NCBI GenBank assembly: GCA_011634665.1
Contig: WAEK01000008.1
Span: 1,605,501-1,669,500, forward strand
Source of the DNA: Mortierella sp. BCC40632
Lineage: Eukaryota > Mortierellomycota > Mortierellomycetes > Mortierellales > Mortierellaceae
Length of the DNA: 64,000 nucleotides
Direction: 5' to 3'
The stretch's first letter is position 1. The number at the start of each line of letters is the position of its first letter. Position numbers and translations under genes: made by a program. This document shows positions 42,665 to 54,671 of this stretch, in pieces. The notes beneath the pieces are model-generated. The model did not search any database, was not told where the DNA came from, and saw nothing but the letters and a program-made list of their open reading frames with translations.

Positions 42665-43769
42665 ATGACTGTAACAGTGACTAAACTCACGGACGAAAAG
42701 ATTTCGTCAACCAAGATTTCCAAGTCTCTGGACGACAAGTCCACTAGTGCGCCAAGCTACAGATTTGAATATTTTGATGTCTCCGGAGTAGGAAGCGTCT
42801 CTCGAGATCTCCTGGCCTATGGAGGTGTGGAATGGGAGGATGTTTCTGTCAAGGTAAACATTGTCTGGGCAATGGTTATTCTTGAGCCACACGTAGTAAA
42901 GATGAGAGGAGCCATCGCGTGGGTAAATTAATTCTTCCAATCGCCCCAATTATCCTACTGTAGAATTTTCCCAACGAGGTCACCTCTCCTTTCTCGGTCT
43001 TCCCAGTCTTGCACGTTCGAACAGGGGATGGAGTGGAGGTTCGGTTAGCAGAGACGGTAGTGATTGAGCATTATCTTGCAAAGCAGTTTGGACTTTTGGG
43101 AGACAACGAATGGGAGGAGCTTCAGATCAAGATGTTCCATTCAAACACCTTCTTCTTTCGCGAACGACTCTTTATGCGCGTAATCTGGTAAGATACTGTT
43201 GGGTCAATAGGACAGAGAGGGGAGTGAGGATGGCTGTTATCGAAGTGAGGCAAGGTGGAGAGTTGAGATATTTACGCCAGTTCTTTACCTTCTTTATCTC
43301 TTACCCATGACAGGAATTTTAAGGATAAAATGGAGCAGGCACTGAACAACTTTTTGACCCAGTCTTTGCCTCAATGGATCAATGCACACACGATCCACCT
43401 ACGCAACAATGGCTCAAATGGACACTATGTTGGAAACAAAGTAAAGTACCCATCGCTCATTTTTCCTCCCTTTGGCAATCAATGTTAGTCATCTGGTCAC
43501 TAATCTTATAGCAAAATCAATTTCGTCGACGATTTGTTTTTTTTCTTTAGCTCTCGCTGGCAGACATTTTGACAGCAGACACCATTGAATTCATCAAGTG
43601 TCTGTATGGTGCTGACCAAGTACTGGCACTGATTGAAAAATCTCCAGAGATCATGAAGGTGAAGGAAAAGGTTGATCAGGAACCAAGACTCCAAGCTTGG
43701 CGACAATCAGAGGGATACAGAAAGCATATCGAGATCTCTTTTCAACTTTATGCCAACACTGGCATTTAG
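42665..43769 (+). CDS. Glutathione S-transferase-like protein
   Basis: Four exons: 42665-42853, 42964-43187, 43314-43440, 43551-43769; 252 residues, all junctions in frame. The N-terminal part has a thioredoxin-fold GST pattern (YRFEYFDVSGVGSVSRDLLAYGGVEWED, then VFPVLHVRTGDG and ETVVIEHYLAKQFGLLG, the Glu/Thr-Ser-like GSH-site region). A helical GST C-terminal domain (LSLADILTAD) follows. It resembles the sigma/Mortierella-type soluble GSTs used in detoxification. The catalytic Tyr/Ser cannot be fixed by eye, and activity on glutathione is inferred. AATAAA is at 43798-43803, about 29 bases past the stop. Confidence 0.85.
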
Positions 43770-45264
43770 TAGACATGGGCTAGCAACTATAATTTCAAAT
43801 AAATAGTCTCTTTTTTTTTTTTTTTTTTTTTTTTATTATTATTATTATTTTTTTTTTTTTATCTGGGTACCTTTAAACCAAGTGTCTCTTATTTTCGGAC
43901 ATAATGCCAAGAGAGTTAACAAGATATTCAATTATGGCATTTGTCGCTTTCTCAACTACCTGAACTGTGGCCGCTGGGCAGCTTCCACCTAGGCTGATGG
44001 AGGCCGCCGATTTTCTTAGCTGAGGTAAAACTGCATGGGACTCGATTCACCAGTTCGATAGACCAGTGATGAATCCCACCTTCCAAGTAAAGGTAATCCA
44101 CCTCGAGCGTCCATGGCAATGGATCCTTAAGACGTCTCTTTTGTTCCCCATGTATGGAACCCTAAGGTCAGGTCAAATTCCTACTTTCTGTCAATTAAAT
44201 AGAAAGAAAAGGTTGAATGATACCCGTTTGCCTTCTTCTTGAGAGGTCCTGGGTTTACTCTTCAAACAGTACAAGAGCTTGGATCCACAAAAATAGAATG
44301 GGGTCATGGACCAAAAGTGTTCTCTTAAAGATGCACTTTCGTCTGGCGCGACGAAAGCATTGGAGTGAGTTTAAGAGAGCGAGTGAGCAGAAGGAACGTC
44401 GTATTTGATGCAGTAGAGAATAACCACTGTTTTAATCGACTAGGAGCGAGTATATTGAACCATCTTCAACCGTTCAGAACCACATCGCTTGATGACTGAC
44501 GCAAGCCTTGCTTGAAGCAGCTTTCAGCGTCAATTGATGATACTCATGAGGACAGGAATACTTCGCGCTTCTTGAAATGTCCTGAATCATGGACTACAGT
44601 AACTTTTGAACTTTCCATTTATTGCCTCAACTAAGAATAATGCGCTGATAGAGGCAGATGTGTGCTAATGTGAAAAAGCGCTTTGATGTTGTCACAGGGT
44701 CATGTTTGTGGACTTATTGGAAGACTCAAGACAAAGTCGACGCCAAACAGAAGGACGGGAGTCCGTTAACAAAAAAAAAAGAGACAAGCGACTCTACTTC
44801 ACCATCTAAAATTTTTTATTGCTAAGCTCGGTCTACATACCGGTATTAGGATGGGTTCATATCTATCTGTTCGTTCGAGCACTTGCTGTGGGGTGTTCAG
44901 AGAAAGCCTGTCTGTCGGATTCGACTTTTTGGAATAGTGGGCGATTGGGGAAGGGAAATTTTCTTTAGCCTTGGTGTGACAATGTTGGATATTGCTTGCC
45001 GTCGTGCCAAGAGTGGGGGTCCGAGAGCTGAATGACGATGAAGGTCTCCTACAACAGCTCCACCATTGAGAAAATTCACCTCGTAGAGCGAAAGAGGTCA
45101 AGTCTATTTCAACCTACAAGTCGGAGACGCGTTGTTGAAGTTGACCAGCCATATTAAGGGGATCGGGACAGAGTGACAGTGAGAGAGGACGCGTCTTGAG
45201 TTTGACTTGATCAGGTTCGTCCCCAGCATTCTTCATTTCTCAGCTTACTTTCCCACCCTTCATC
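43770..45264. other. Intergenic between GST-like and peroxiredoxin genes
   Basis: About 1.5 kb. It begins with T24, (ATT)n and T14 (43811-43860). No gene is supported in the rest. Confidence 0.45.
43811..43860. repeat. T24-(ATT)n-T14 tract
   Basis: Compound homopolymer/microsatellite immediately after the polyadenylation signal of the GST-like gene. Confidence 0.95.
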
Positions 45265-46429
45265 ATGCTTAGAGCTACACGTGTCCTCTTTGTAATGAAA
45301 TCGTGCTTTTCTTTCAGTTCCATCACTCGCTCAGATTTATGGATGAATCTCATCTAGGCCAAGTTGCAAATTGATGCTGATTCTTTTTCGTCTTTTCTGG
45401 AATGTAGTCCTCTGGAAACTTGGTGTCCAAGAACCTGAACGCTTCGGCCGTCTTGCACCGTTCTAGCCCTTCAGATACTGTTAATCCAGCTGAACTCTTT
45501 GGAACTGCTAAGAAGGCCGTCTTGATTGGAGTCCCTGGTGCCTTCACTCCAGGTATTGTACCTTTTTGTTGCTACTTGCTTGCTGGAAAAGGAGAATTCC
45601 AATCTGACTTTCTTGAGCCTATTTATGGCTTTATGTTGTACTCGTAGGTTGTTCCAAGGTACAGGGACGTTTGAGATAGAACATGTATCTTGATCCTGAG
45701 TTCATCTGATTTAACTTGTTGTTGATCTAATATTCTAGAGTCATGTCCCTGGATATCTGAAGCACTATGATGACCTCAAGAACAAGGGTGTTGACCTAAT
45801 TGGCTGTGTCTCTGTAAACGATGCATTTGTTATGGATGCATGGGGCAAGGATCTCAAGGTCGAGAACAAGATTACCATGTTGGCTGATCCCCAGGGCAAC
45901 TTTGTCAAGGACCTTGGATTGGACTTTGACGCCTCTGGTAAGTCTCAATGCGTTTCACAATTATTATTATTATTATTATTATTATTTTTTTCATTGCCGT
46001 TTGGATACATGGTAGATTGCTCTTGTGTCCTTTTCGCTGACACTACCCACAACTTGGACACTACCTTAACAGCTGCTCTGGGTGGCCTCCGATCCAAGCG
46101 CTTTGCCCTTGTGCTTGAGGTAAGACTTCAAAATCATGTCCCTCTAAGTTGCATGCCACTCCAAGTTCACTGTACTAACGTTGCCTTCTTTCTACCTTGG
46201 CTTATGGCTCAATTTATAGAATGGAAAGATTACAAAAGCATTTGTCGAGGTAAGATACTCACTGCCACGCCTGGAGTTTTGGACACTGTGCATGATTTGA
46301 AAACGCTCAAAGAAGATGAAGAATAGAGAAACTCATATCGCCTTGCCTACATTCTTGTTATACCATGCTTAGCCCAACAACACTGGTCTTTCCGTCTCTC
46401 TTGCGGAGAACGTTCTGAAAGAGCTTTAA
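45265..46429 (+). CDS. Atypical 2-Cys (Prx5-type) peroxiredoxin, probably mitochondrial
   Basis: Seven exons: 45265-45291, 45408-45552, 45648-45658, 45739-45937, 46073-46119, 46220-46249, 46373-46429; 171 residues, all in frame. The first ~30 residues are Arg/Ser/Leu-rich without acidic residues (MLRATRVLF...), consistent with a mitochondrial presequence. The PGAFTPGCSKSHVPGYL motif carries the peroxidatic Cys (about Cys59). That residue is encoded by the 11-nt third exon. VNDAFVMDAWGKDL and the C-terminal SLAENVLKEL are typical Prx5 signatures. The enzyme reduces hydrogen peroxide and alkyl hydroperoxides with thioredoxin or glutathione. An ATT microsatellite sits in intron 4. Missing the microexon would remove the active site. 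Confidence 0.92.
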
Positions 46430-46658
46430 AGGCCTCAGAGACCTTCTTCGCTGAAGGCGCAGAGGCGAGTCGGAAAAAAAAAAAAAAAAACCTCAAAATA
46501 GAGGAGTCAGCCCCTGTGCAATTATGCGGGTACTGTCCCTCTTCACCAATAAAAATGCCGCATCCACTCCTTTTTTCCCTCTTTTCTTTCAACCAACAAA
46601 AAAAAAGCTCCATCACCCATCCTCCCAGAATCCTCAGCAATCTCATCACACATCATCA

Positions 46659-47264
46659 TGACCCGTAGGTGCTTCTACTCATGCCTCATTACCTTTGCTT
46701 CTTCTCATTCCCTCTTACCGAGATGCAGACTTTTCTCTTCCTCCCCTCTCCACTCCTTCTCTGGACCAAGGATCAGCATTGCAAACTGTTGTGTGATTTT
46801 TTTTTTTTTTTCTTTATGTTTGTATTACCTTTGTTCCAACCATGATTAGGCGGCAATCAACGTGACATGGATCGTGCCAAGGCACAGAAGAAGCTTCAGC
46901 AGGCAGCCAAGGGCAAGAAGGAGTCTGGAGTCTCTCACGCAAAGCGAAAGGAGAGGTACGAAACAAACAAGGAAGAAAATGAATCGACCTTTTTTGTGAT
47001 TACAGCTTAAAAAAAGAAAGAAGAAAAAAGAAGAAAAAAAAAAAAAAAAAAAAAAACTACTTCGCCACCATCCGCATCTGTGTCTTAAGTGGCCATTCAT
47101 CCATGCATCCAATTGTGATCCTCATTCGGATTAGTTTAAACTGACAGGGTGATCTCTTTATCATGACCTCCTTTAGTGATGCCGAGATCATGAGAGCGAA
47201 GCAGGCCGCCAAGGAGGCTGCCAAGGCTGCCGGCGGCGCAGGTGCGTCCAGCTCATCAAAGTAG
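46659..47264 (+). CDS. SERF/4F5-like small basic protein
   Basis: Three exons: 46659-46665 (only 7 coding bases), 46850-46955, 47177-47264; 66 residues. The N-terminus MTRGNQRDMDRAKAQKK is the 4F5/SERF signature. The remainder is Lys/Ala-rich, helical and ends in a Ser/Lys tail. Relatives are small disordered proteins that modify amyloid assembly (SERF) or occur near SMN loci. A role in proteostasis is inferred from the family. It is 230 bases downstream of the peroxiredoxin on the same strand and has its own CT-rich leader. Intron 2 carries an A-rich run (about 47021-47056). Confidence 0.88.
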
Positions 47265-47815
47265 TATCCAGCTCATCCCTTTGGTGAAAGCCCTTTCCAG
47301 TTGTTTGTAACAAGAATGCCATCTTTCGTCGAGGGAAGTTGTGGGTTCACCTCTTGCTAGTCTGGCAAGAGTGAAACGGGAAAGAAAAAGAAGTCAGAAA
47401 AAAAAAAAAAAGAAAAAAAAAGAAAAGACTCAGGAGAGAGGGTGTGGATGCAAAGGACTAGGCCAACAGCAATCTGCCCGTGCTCCTTGATTTCATCATA
47501 CTCTTTCAGCCTCGCGAGAGTGTAGTCTAGAATCACACCCAATTGTGATAAAGAGTGGGAGATACTTAATATTCCCCGGCCCTTGCCCTGGACTCAGGTA
47601 TTAGCATGGCCCCAGTATAATAGACCCTCGAATGTGCTTTTTTTTTTTTTTTTTTTTTTTCTTCTCAAACTGTGTTCAATTGACCTTTGCCAACTCTTTG
47701 AGTTCCCCTGGTGGCACAGCTCATTCTTCGATCTTCAGACAACCAATCCGATCAAAAGAAAACTGTATTTATTTGGAGGCCATATACGATATACTGGTGG
47801 TTAGCTCAAATGCTT
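47265..47815. other. Convergent 3' region between SERF-like and AIF-like genes
   Basis: No gene is supported. It includes A-rich (47397-47426) and T23 (47638-47660) runs. Confidence 0.5.
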
Positions 47816-50382
47816 TTAATCCTCATGAATTCCAAAGGGCTTGACCAAAGCTTCAACCTTCTCCGTATCGTAAACCTGTCCAAGGATCTTGCGGGCATCG
47901 TCGACCTTGCCAAAGTTGTTCCACATCAAAAGTCCGACAATCTTCTTATCCTTCAAGTACAAGACTAAGCCCTTGGAGTACTTTTCCTTGTCTTCTACCT
48001 TGATGGCCTCAGCAGGCAATGGTGTGGCAGTTGCACGCTCACGCTTACCCTCTTCCTTCTCAGCAGCAGCAGCAGGAGTCTCCTCGGGTGTAGGCTTCTT
48101 GGTCCAAATCGACACAGTTGACAACTTCGAATCCAAGATACCAACAGCCTCATAACCAATGTGAGGTCCCAAATCCGACCAGAACATCGATTGGTGCTTG
48201 TAGGGCTTGTGCAACTTGTCTGCTGCCATGTTCTGACCTGCAACACGACCTCCCAAAATGGCATTATCGTAATGCTCAACACGTCGGCGTCCCAAAGTGA
48301 CATCGTGGAATGAAGTCATGTCACCAGCGCAGTAGACATTCTGGCGCGCCTGCAACTCTGCATTAACGACAACTCCTCCGCGGATTTCATCCAACTCCAA
48401 ACCAGCCTTCTTGGCCAACTCAACATTGGGCTCAATACCGACGGCAACAACAATGTGATCTGCAACAATCTTCTCACCAGACTCGAGAGTCAATTCAACC
48501 TGATCTCCCTCAGGCTTCGTGGAAGCCACACGAGAGTGGGCCTTGACAACGACGCCCTCCTGCTCAACCTGAGAAGTTGTCCACTTGGAAAGGTAGCGGG
48601 GGAAGACAAGACCCATGTTACCATCCTCGGGGAACACTTGGGTGACCTTCACGTCCTTGCCCTTGCCTAAATAACACCATAGCCTGTTGTTAGTGATCCA
48701 ATCTGAATAAGTAGCATTACATTTGACCCGATGAAAGACCTAGTTCTGCGGCTTACCATAATGAGAGATAGCCACAGCAAGCTCACTGCCCAAGAAACCG
48801 CCTCCGACAATTACAATCTTCTTGTTCGAGGACTTGATAAGAGCGTGCAACTTCTTAAAGTCCTCGACGGAGCGGTAGGTGGTGACCTTGTCAGCACCAG
48901 CGCCCTGGAGAACGGGAAGGGTCTTGGGGACACCGCCGGTCGCCAAGAGAACCTTTCCATATTTGAGAACCTTGCCATTGTTCAGGGTCACGGTCTGATC
49001 AGTGACACTAAGGTCAGTGACCTCGACACCCTTCAATTGCTTGACTCCACTCTCGGCCGACTCGATCTTCTCTAATGCTTCCTGATCGATAGTCTCGATC
49101 TTCTCCTTACCCTGGAGCACAACGCTAGATTAACGCCGTAAATATTGATGAAAAGCAGCGGTTTTGGTTAGATAAATCAAAGACTTTGAAAACTATCGAG
49201 TGCGTCCTGTGATTTCCCTTTCTTTCGTGAGAAAGTATTTGATTTTCTTACTTGCGCTCCTTGCCCTGCCAATCCTTGAATGAGAGCTTCTCGGTAGACT
49301 CTTCATCCTTATTAAACCACATCTCCTTGGAGAGGGGAGGACGCATGTAGGGTCCAATCTCTTCGTTACCAATGATGAGGATCTATCGGGTATAGGAGTC
49401 GGTCATTGACAAGGCTATTAATATCTCTCTTCCGATCAAAAAGCTTTTGGTCCACTCCAAACAAGAAAGCAGTCCTGTTCTTGCGTGCTTCAACAAGTCA
49501 GTGGGGCCATACAGCAGCATTAGGGTCCTTCTCACGGATTGCTTCCATGGCAGCAAACGAAGCGGTTCCAGCGCCTATAGATCGTGGGATAAGATATGGG
49601 AAAGATCATACCCCGAAGCATCGTGTTAGCTCGTTGATAGTCCTGAGCTGGTCAGGCCTTGAAGCAACATGGCATCCTGACAGAGTAAATTACCGATAAG
49701 GATGTATGGGTAGTAGTCTTTCTCGTGCTTAGGTGCTGAGAGAGTAGCAACCTCAGGCTCCTCTGCGATCACCTCCTCGACCTCAGGCTCCTCTGCAGCC
49801 TCGTGGGCAGAGACACTGCCATGGCCATGTTGACCGGCCTCACCAGCCTTCTTCTTTGGTGGAGGGGCAGTCAACTTGTAGATCTATTGAGCGACCATAA
49901 CCAAGTACATTCCAATTAGAATTATAGATACGTGTAATAAGGGAAATACTATGAGAGAGCATCGATGTCAAGAACAAATATCCAAAGAAGACTGAGGATC
50001 TTTGTGCTTGAGTTCAAGCAGGAAACCATATTTTGAGTCTTACCAAAGGTCCAAAGAACAAGAGTGATCCGATCTATGCAATAAGAGTGAAGGTACAAGC
50101 ATCAAGAAAAAAAAATATCCAGATTAATAGGTTGCGCTTGTTGCTGGTAGCCTAGTATTTTTTTCTTGGTCCTTCAGGAATGTAACATACGACCCAGGGG
50201 GCTTCAGATCCCGAGTGATGGGCGGCATGGGCAGGGGCTGCTGTGGAGGTCGATGCATAGGTGCGGGCCGATTGTCTCAGCGAGAGAAGAGCCTGGGGGC
50301 GAGCAGGCGTAGCAAGGGCGGCGCGCTGGGTGTGAAGACGGGCTGTTGCCCTGAAGGCAGCCCTGAATGCGTGGGAGTTCAT
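47816..50382 (-). CDS. AIF1: AIF-family mitochondrial FAD/NAD(P)H oxidoreductase
   Basis: Seven exons: 50191-50382, 50044-50073, 49694-49883, 49513-49574, 49252-49382, 48757-49124, 47816-48666; 607 residues, every junction in frame. The N-terminus is an Arg/Ala/Ser-rich presequence (residues about 1-45), followed by a short hydrophobic segment split over the 30-base exon 2 (IGSLLFFGPL, a likely inner-membrane anchor) and a Glu/Val/Pro-rich linker. The FAD site (ILIGAGTASFAAMEAI), IGNEEIGPYMRPPLSKEMWF, KVLLATGG, the NADH site (IVIVGGGFLGSELA), the second FAD motif (NVYCAGD) and the AIF C-terminal domain (FWSDLGPHIGYEAVG) all appear in order. AIF proteins sit in the intermembrane space and support respiratory-complex biogenesis; they can promote cell death when released. 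Divergent partner: the SPF45-like gene. Confidence 0.94.
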
Positions 50383-50760
50383 TGTGGTGGCGACGAGGGA
50401 GAGGAGGGAGGATGATGGATGGAGGAGAGGAGAAAAAAAAAAGAGAAATGAGAAAGGTGAGAGAAGGCCAAAGAATAAAATGATCAATCCGATTCTTGTT
50501 ACGACTGTGGCGTCGGAACAAGGGGTGGGGGGTGGGATTGGGCGAATCGCGACCCGATCGGCCGCCGCTCTCTTCTCTTCTCGTTTGCGGCGCCCGTGTC
50601 AAACTCATATCGCGACTCGATCCCCCGCAGTGCTCTGGGAATATGTGCTTGACAGGGGCTGCAATCCTGTAGGGCCGCACAAGCCACATCGCTTTCCCTC
50701 GACATTGGTGCATCGACACCATCGACCACATACACACATCCACTCACACGGATTACTACA
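50383..50760. promoter_or_regulatory. Bidirectional promoter region, AIF-like / SPF45-like
   Basis: Only 378 bases separate the two outward-facing start codons. The AIF side is CT-rich on its own strand (50395-50470). No TATA box is evident. Both genes must start transcription here. Confidence 0.55.
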
Positions 50761-52787
50761 ATGTCATTGTACGGCGACCTGCCCCCACCAACCGCCTCAG
50801 CCGAAGGCGAGAGCTCTAGCCCCAGCAAAAAAACCAACCCAGACCAGAAGGATGGCTCCTCAGCCAATGCTGCGAACAGTGCCAAGGCGGCTCTCCCGGG
50901 TAACTAGCCATCCGTCATCCCATGGCGACATCGTAGCTGGCCGCGGACGATCCCAGCGCTCGCACACACACAGCGTACACAGTGATCCCTGGTCTGGGGT
51001 CACCATAGATAGCCACTCTCTATGAAGGACATACCTGACAAGCACATCTATACTGACCTTCCGTTCCTCCTCGGTCTGCAGCTGCGTGGTCGGCGTCCAT
51101 TACCCGGTTCAAGCCTATGCTGAACAGGAAGCTGGCTCCGCCAAAGCCCAAGCCTACTCAGCGAGCCATTCCTGCTGGGTTTGTCGCTCAAACAGCGGAG
51201 ACCACTACAACAACAGGGAGTGCCCCAACACCGGCGACCACTTCTCCAGTTGCAGCAGCTAGTGTTTCAACCACCACAGCCATCTCTACCACCAAAGTAA
51301 CATACTCGGCCCTGCCCACTGTTGTAGCTCAACCTCCACCAAAGGCTCCAGAGGCAGTGACTGTCGATGAAAACAGCTGGCTCAAAGCAAGGACGGCTCA
51401 AGTGCAGCGTCAAGAAAATGACTCTCTGGTAGGCAATGATCCTTGTTCTCAGTCTGAAGCGTTAGATTGGGGCACTAACCGCTGTAGAACACTTATTTTA
51501 TTTTATTTTATTTCCCTATTAGGGGATGGCAAAAAGGCAGACGAAAAAAGCCCCGCCAAAGGGACAGCAACCACGAGGTCCACTCTCTCTAGATGACGAC
51601 TATGACATTTCTCGTCCCAACGACTACGACGAATTCAAAGGGCTGTTTGATCAGGAGTGGGCATTTCAACAAGAAGAAAAGAGGCGCATGCGTGATCAAG
51701 AGAAGGCAGCATCAACAAGGCGGGGGCCGCGTCGGTACTCTCACTCTCGTTCTCGTTCACGCTCCAACTCGAGATCTCGCTCCAGATCAAGGTCCTTCAG
51801 TCCGTCACGAACGAGAGGCAGGTCCCGCTCTCGATCTAGGCATTGTTCGCACCCCAACAAGCATTCACGCTCACCCAGCCCATCTTCCCTATCGACCAAC
51901 AATGGTACTGGCCGACCACAATATCGCGCATTTGCGCCACCACCGGAGCTTGCTGCTCCCTCTACCGCTTCTCACCCTCCAAACTCACGTCGATCAAGGA
52001 GCAGGAGTCGCAACAGGAGCAGGAGTAGAGGAAGGAGTAGAAGTCCCTATTCTCATAGACAACGCCAGTCACGCTCCCGATCCCGATCTCGGTCCTATTC
52101 CAGGAGATCACAAAGCCCACCTCGACACTCTCAATACAAGGCTTTTGCTCCGCCTGCAAGCGTAGCAGCTCCAACGAGCTCTGGCGCCGGAACTACGCAG
52201 TCGAGTGCCCAAACATACCAAAGTCGTCCCGTAGTGATGAATGATGCCTCAGGAGAGGATGCATACTTAAGACGAGCACAACTTAGTCAACAGCGTGTTT
52301 CAACGGCCCCTCCAAGCTCCGTGCCGACACCCCCAGTCCCCTCGAAGCAAGACAACTTGAAGGGTAAATGTTGTTTTGTTTCTCTTTTTTGGTGCATGGT
52401 GAAGTCTCTTTGTTGACTTTTTTTTTTTATCACTTCTAACCATGGATTTCCAATTCATCACTCCAACATCTTGACGAAATAGGTACGCCCTCGACTGTGA
52501 TTCTCCTGACTAATATGGTGGGACCAGGCGAGGTGGATGACCTTCTTCAAGAAGAGACGGCTGCAGAATGTGAAAAGTTCGGAACTGTAGTCCGATGTTT
52601 AATCTTTGAAGTTCAAAACGGGAGAGTGACGCCAGAAGAGGCTGTCAGGATCTTTGTAAAATTTGCGACGGTGTCCTCGGCGGAGCGTGCACTTCGAGAA
52701 TTGGATGGAAGATTCTTTGGAGGACGCCAGGTCCGAGGTCAATTCTTTGATGAGAAGCGATTTGATACTTTGCAACTTGCTCCGTAA
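50761..52787 (+). CDS. SPF45/RBM17-like splicing factor with RS domain and C-terminal UHM
   Basis: Four exons: 50761-50899, 51082-51428, 51523-52363, 52483-52787; 543 residues. The N-terminus MSLYGDLPPP and WSASITRFKPMLNRK match the SPF45 start. The middle contains NDYDEFKGLFDQEW and a long Arg/Ser-dipeptide region (about residues 225-330). The C-terminus is an RRM of the U2AF-homology type (VILLTNMVGPGEVDD, CEKFG, EAVRIFVKFATVSSAERAL, LDGRFFGGRQVRGQFFDE). UHM domains bind ULM tryptophan motifs of U2AF/SF3b in 3' splice-site recognition. I do not see the G-patch present in human SPF45; the RS region stands roughly where it would be. Fungal relatives with an EDAYLRR motif support the assignment. 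Confidence 0.88.
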
Positions 52788-52973
52788 AATAGTCTTTGAC
52801 AAGGCTAATACGTGAAGAAATGAAATCTTTTTTTGTTTGCTTGTTTGCTAACTTGGGTGCCCTGTTAGTTCCAAGAAGAATAGTAGTAGCATTAAAAAAA
52901 GGGTCTCATAATTCAGAAGAGGCGTATTGCTAATATTTTCGAGATCTCTCAAGGGCAGGTGTCCTTGAATGGT

Positions 52974-54671
<1,698 letters not shown>

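Noticed and set aside
50384..51025. 213-codon plus-strand open frame
   Set aside because: It overlaps the bidirectional promoter and SPF45-like exon 1 in another frame, with no conserved features.
51593..52165. 190-codon frame within the SPF45-like gene
   Set aside because: Alternate-frame shadow of the Arg/Ser repeat region.
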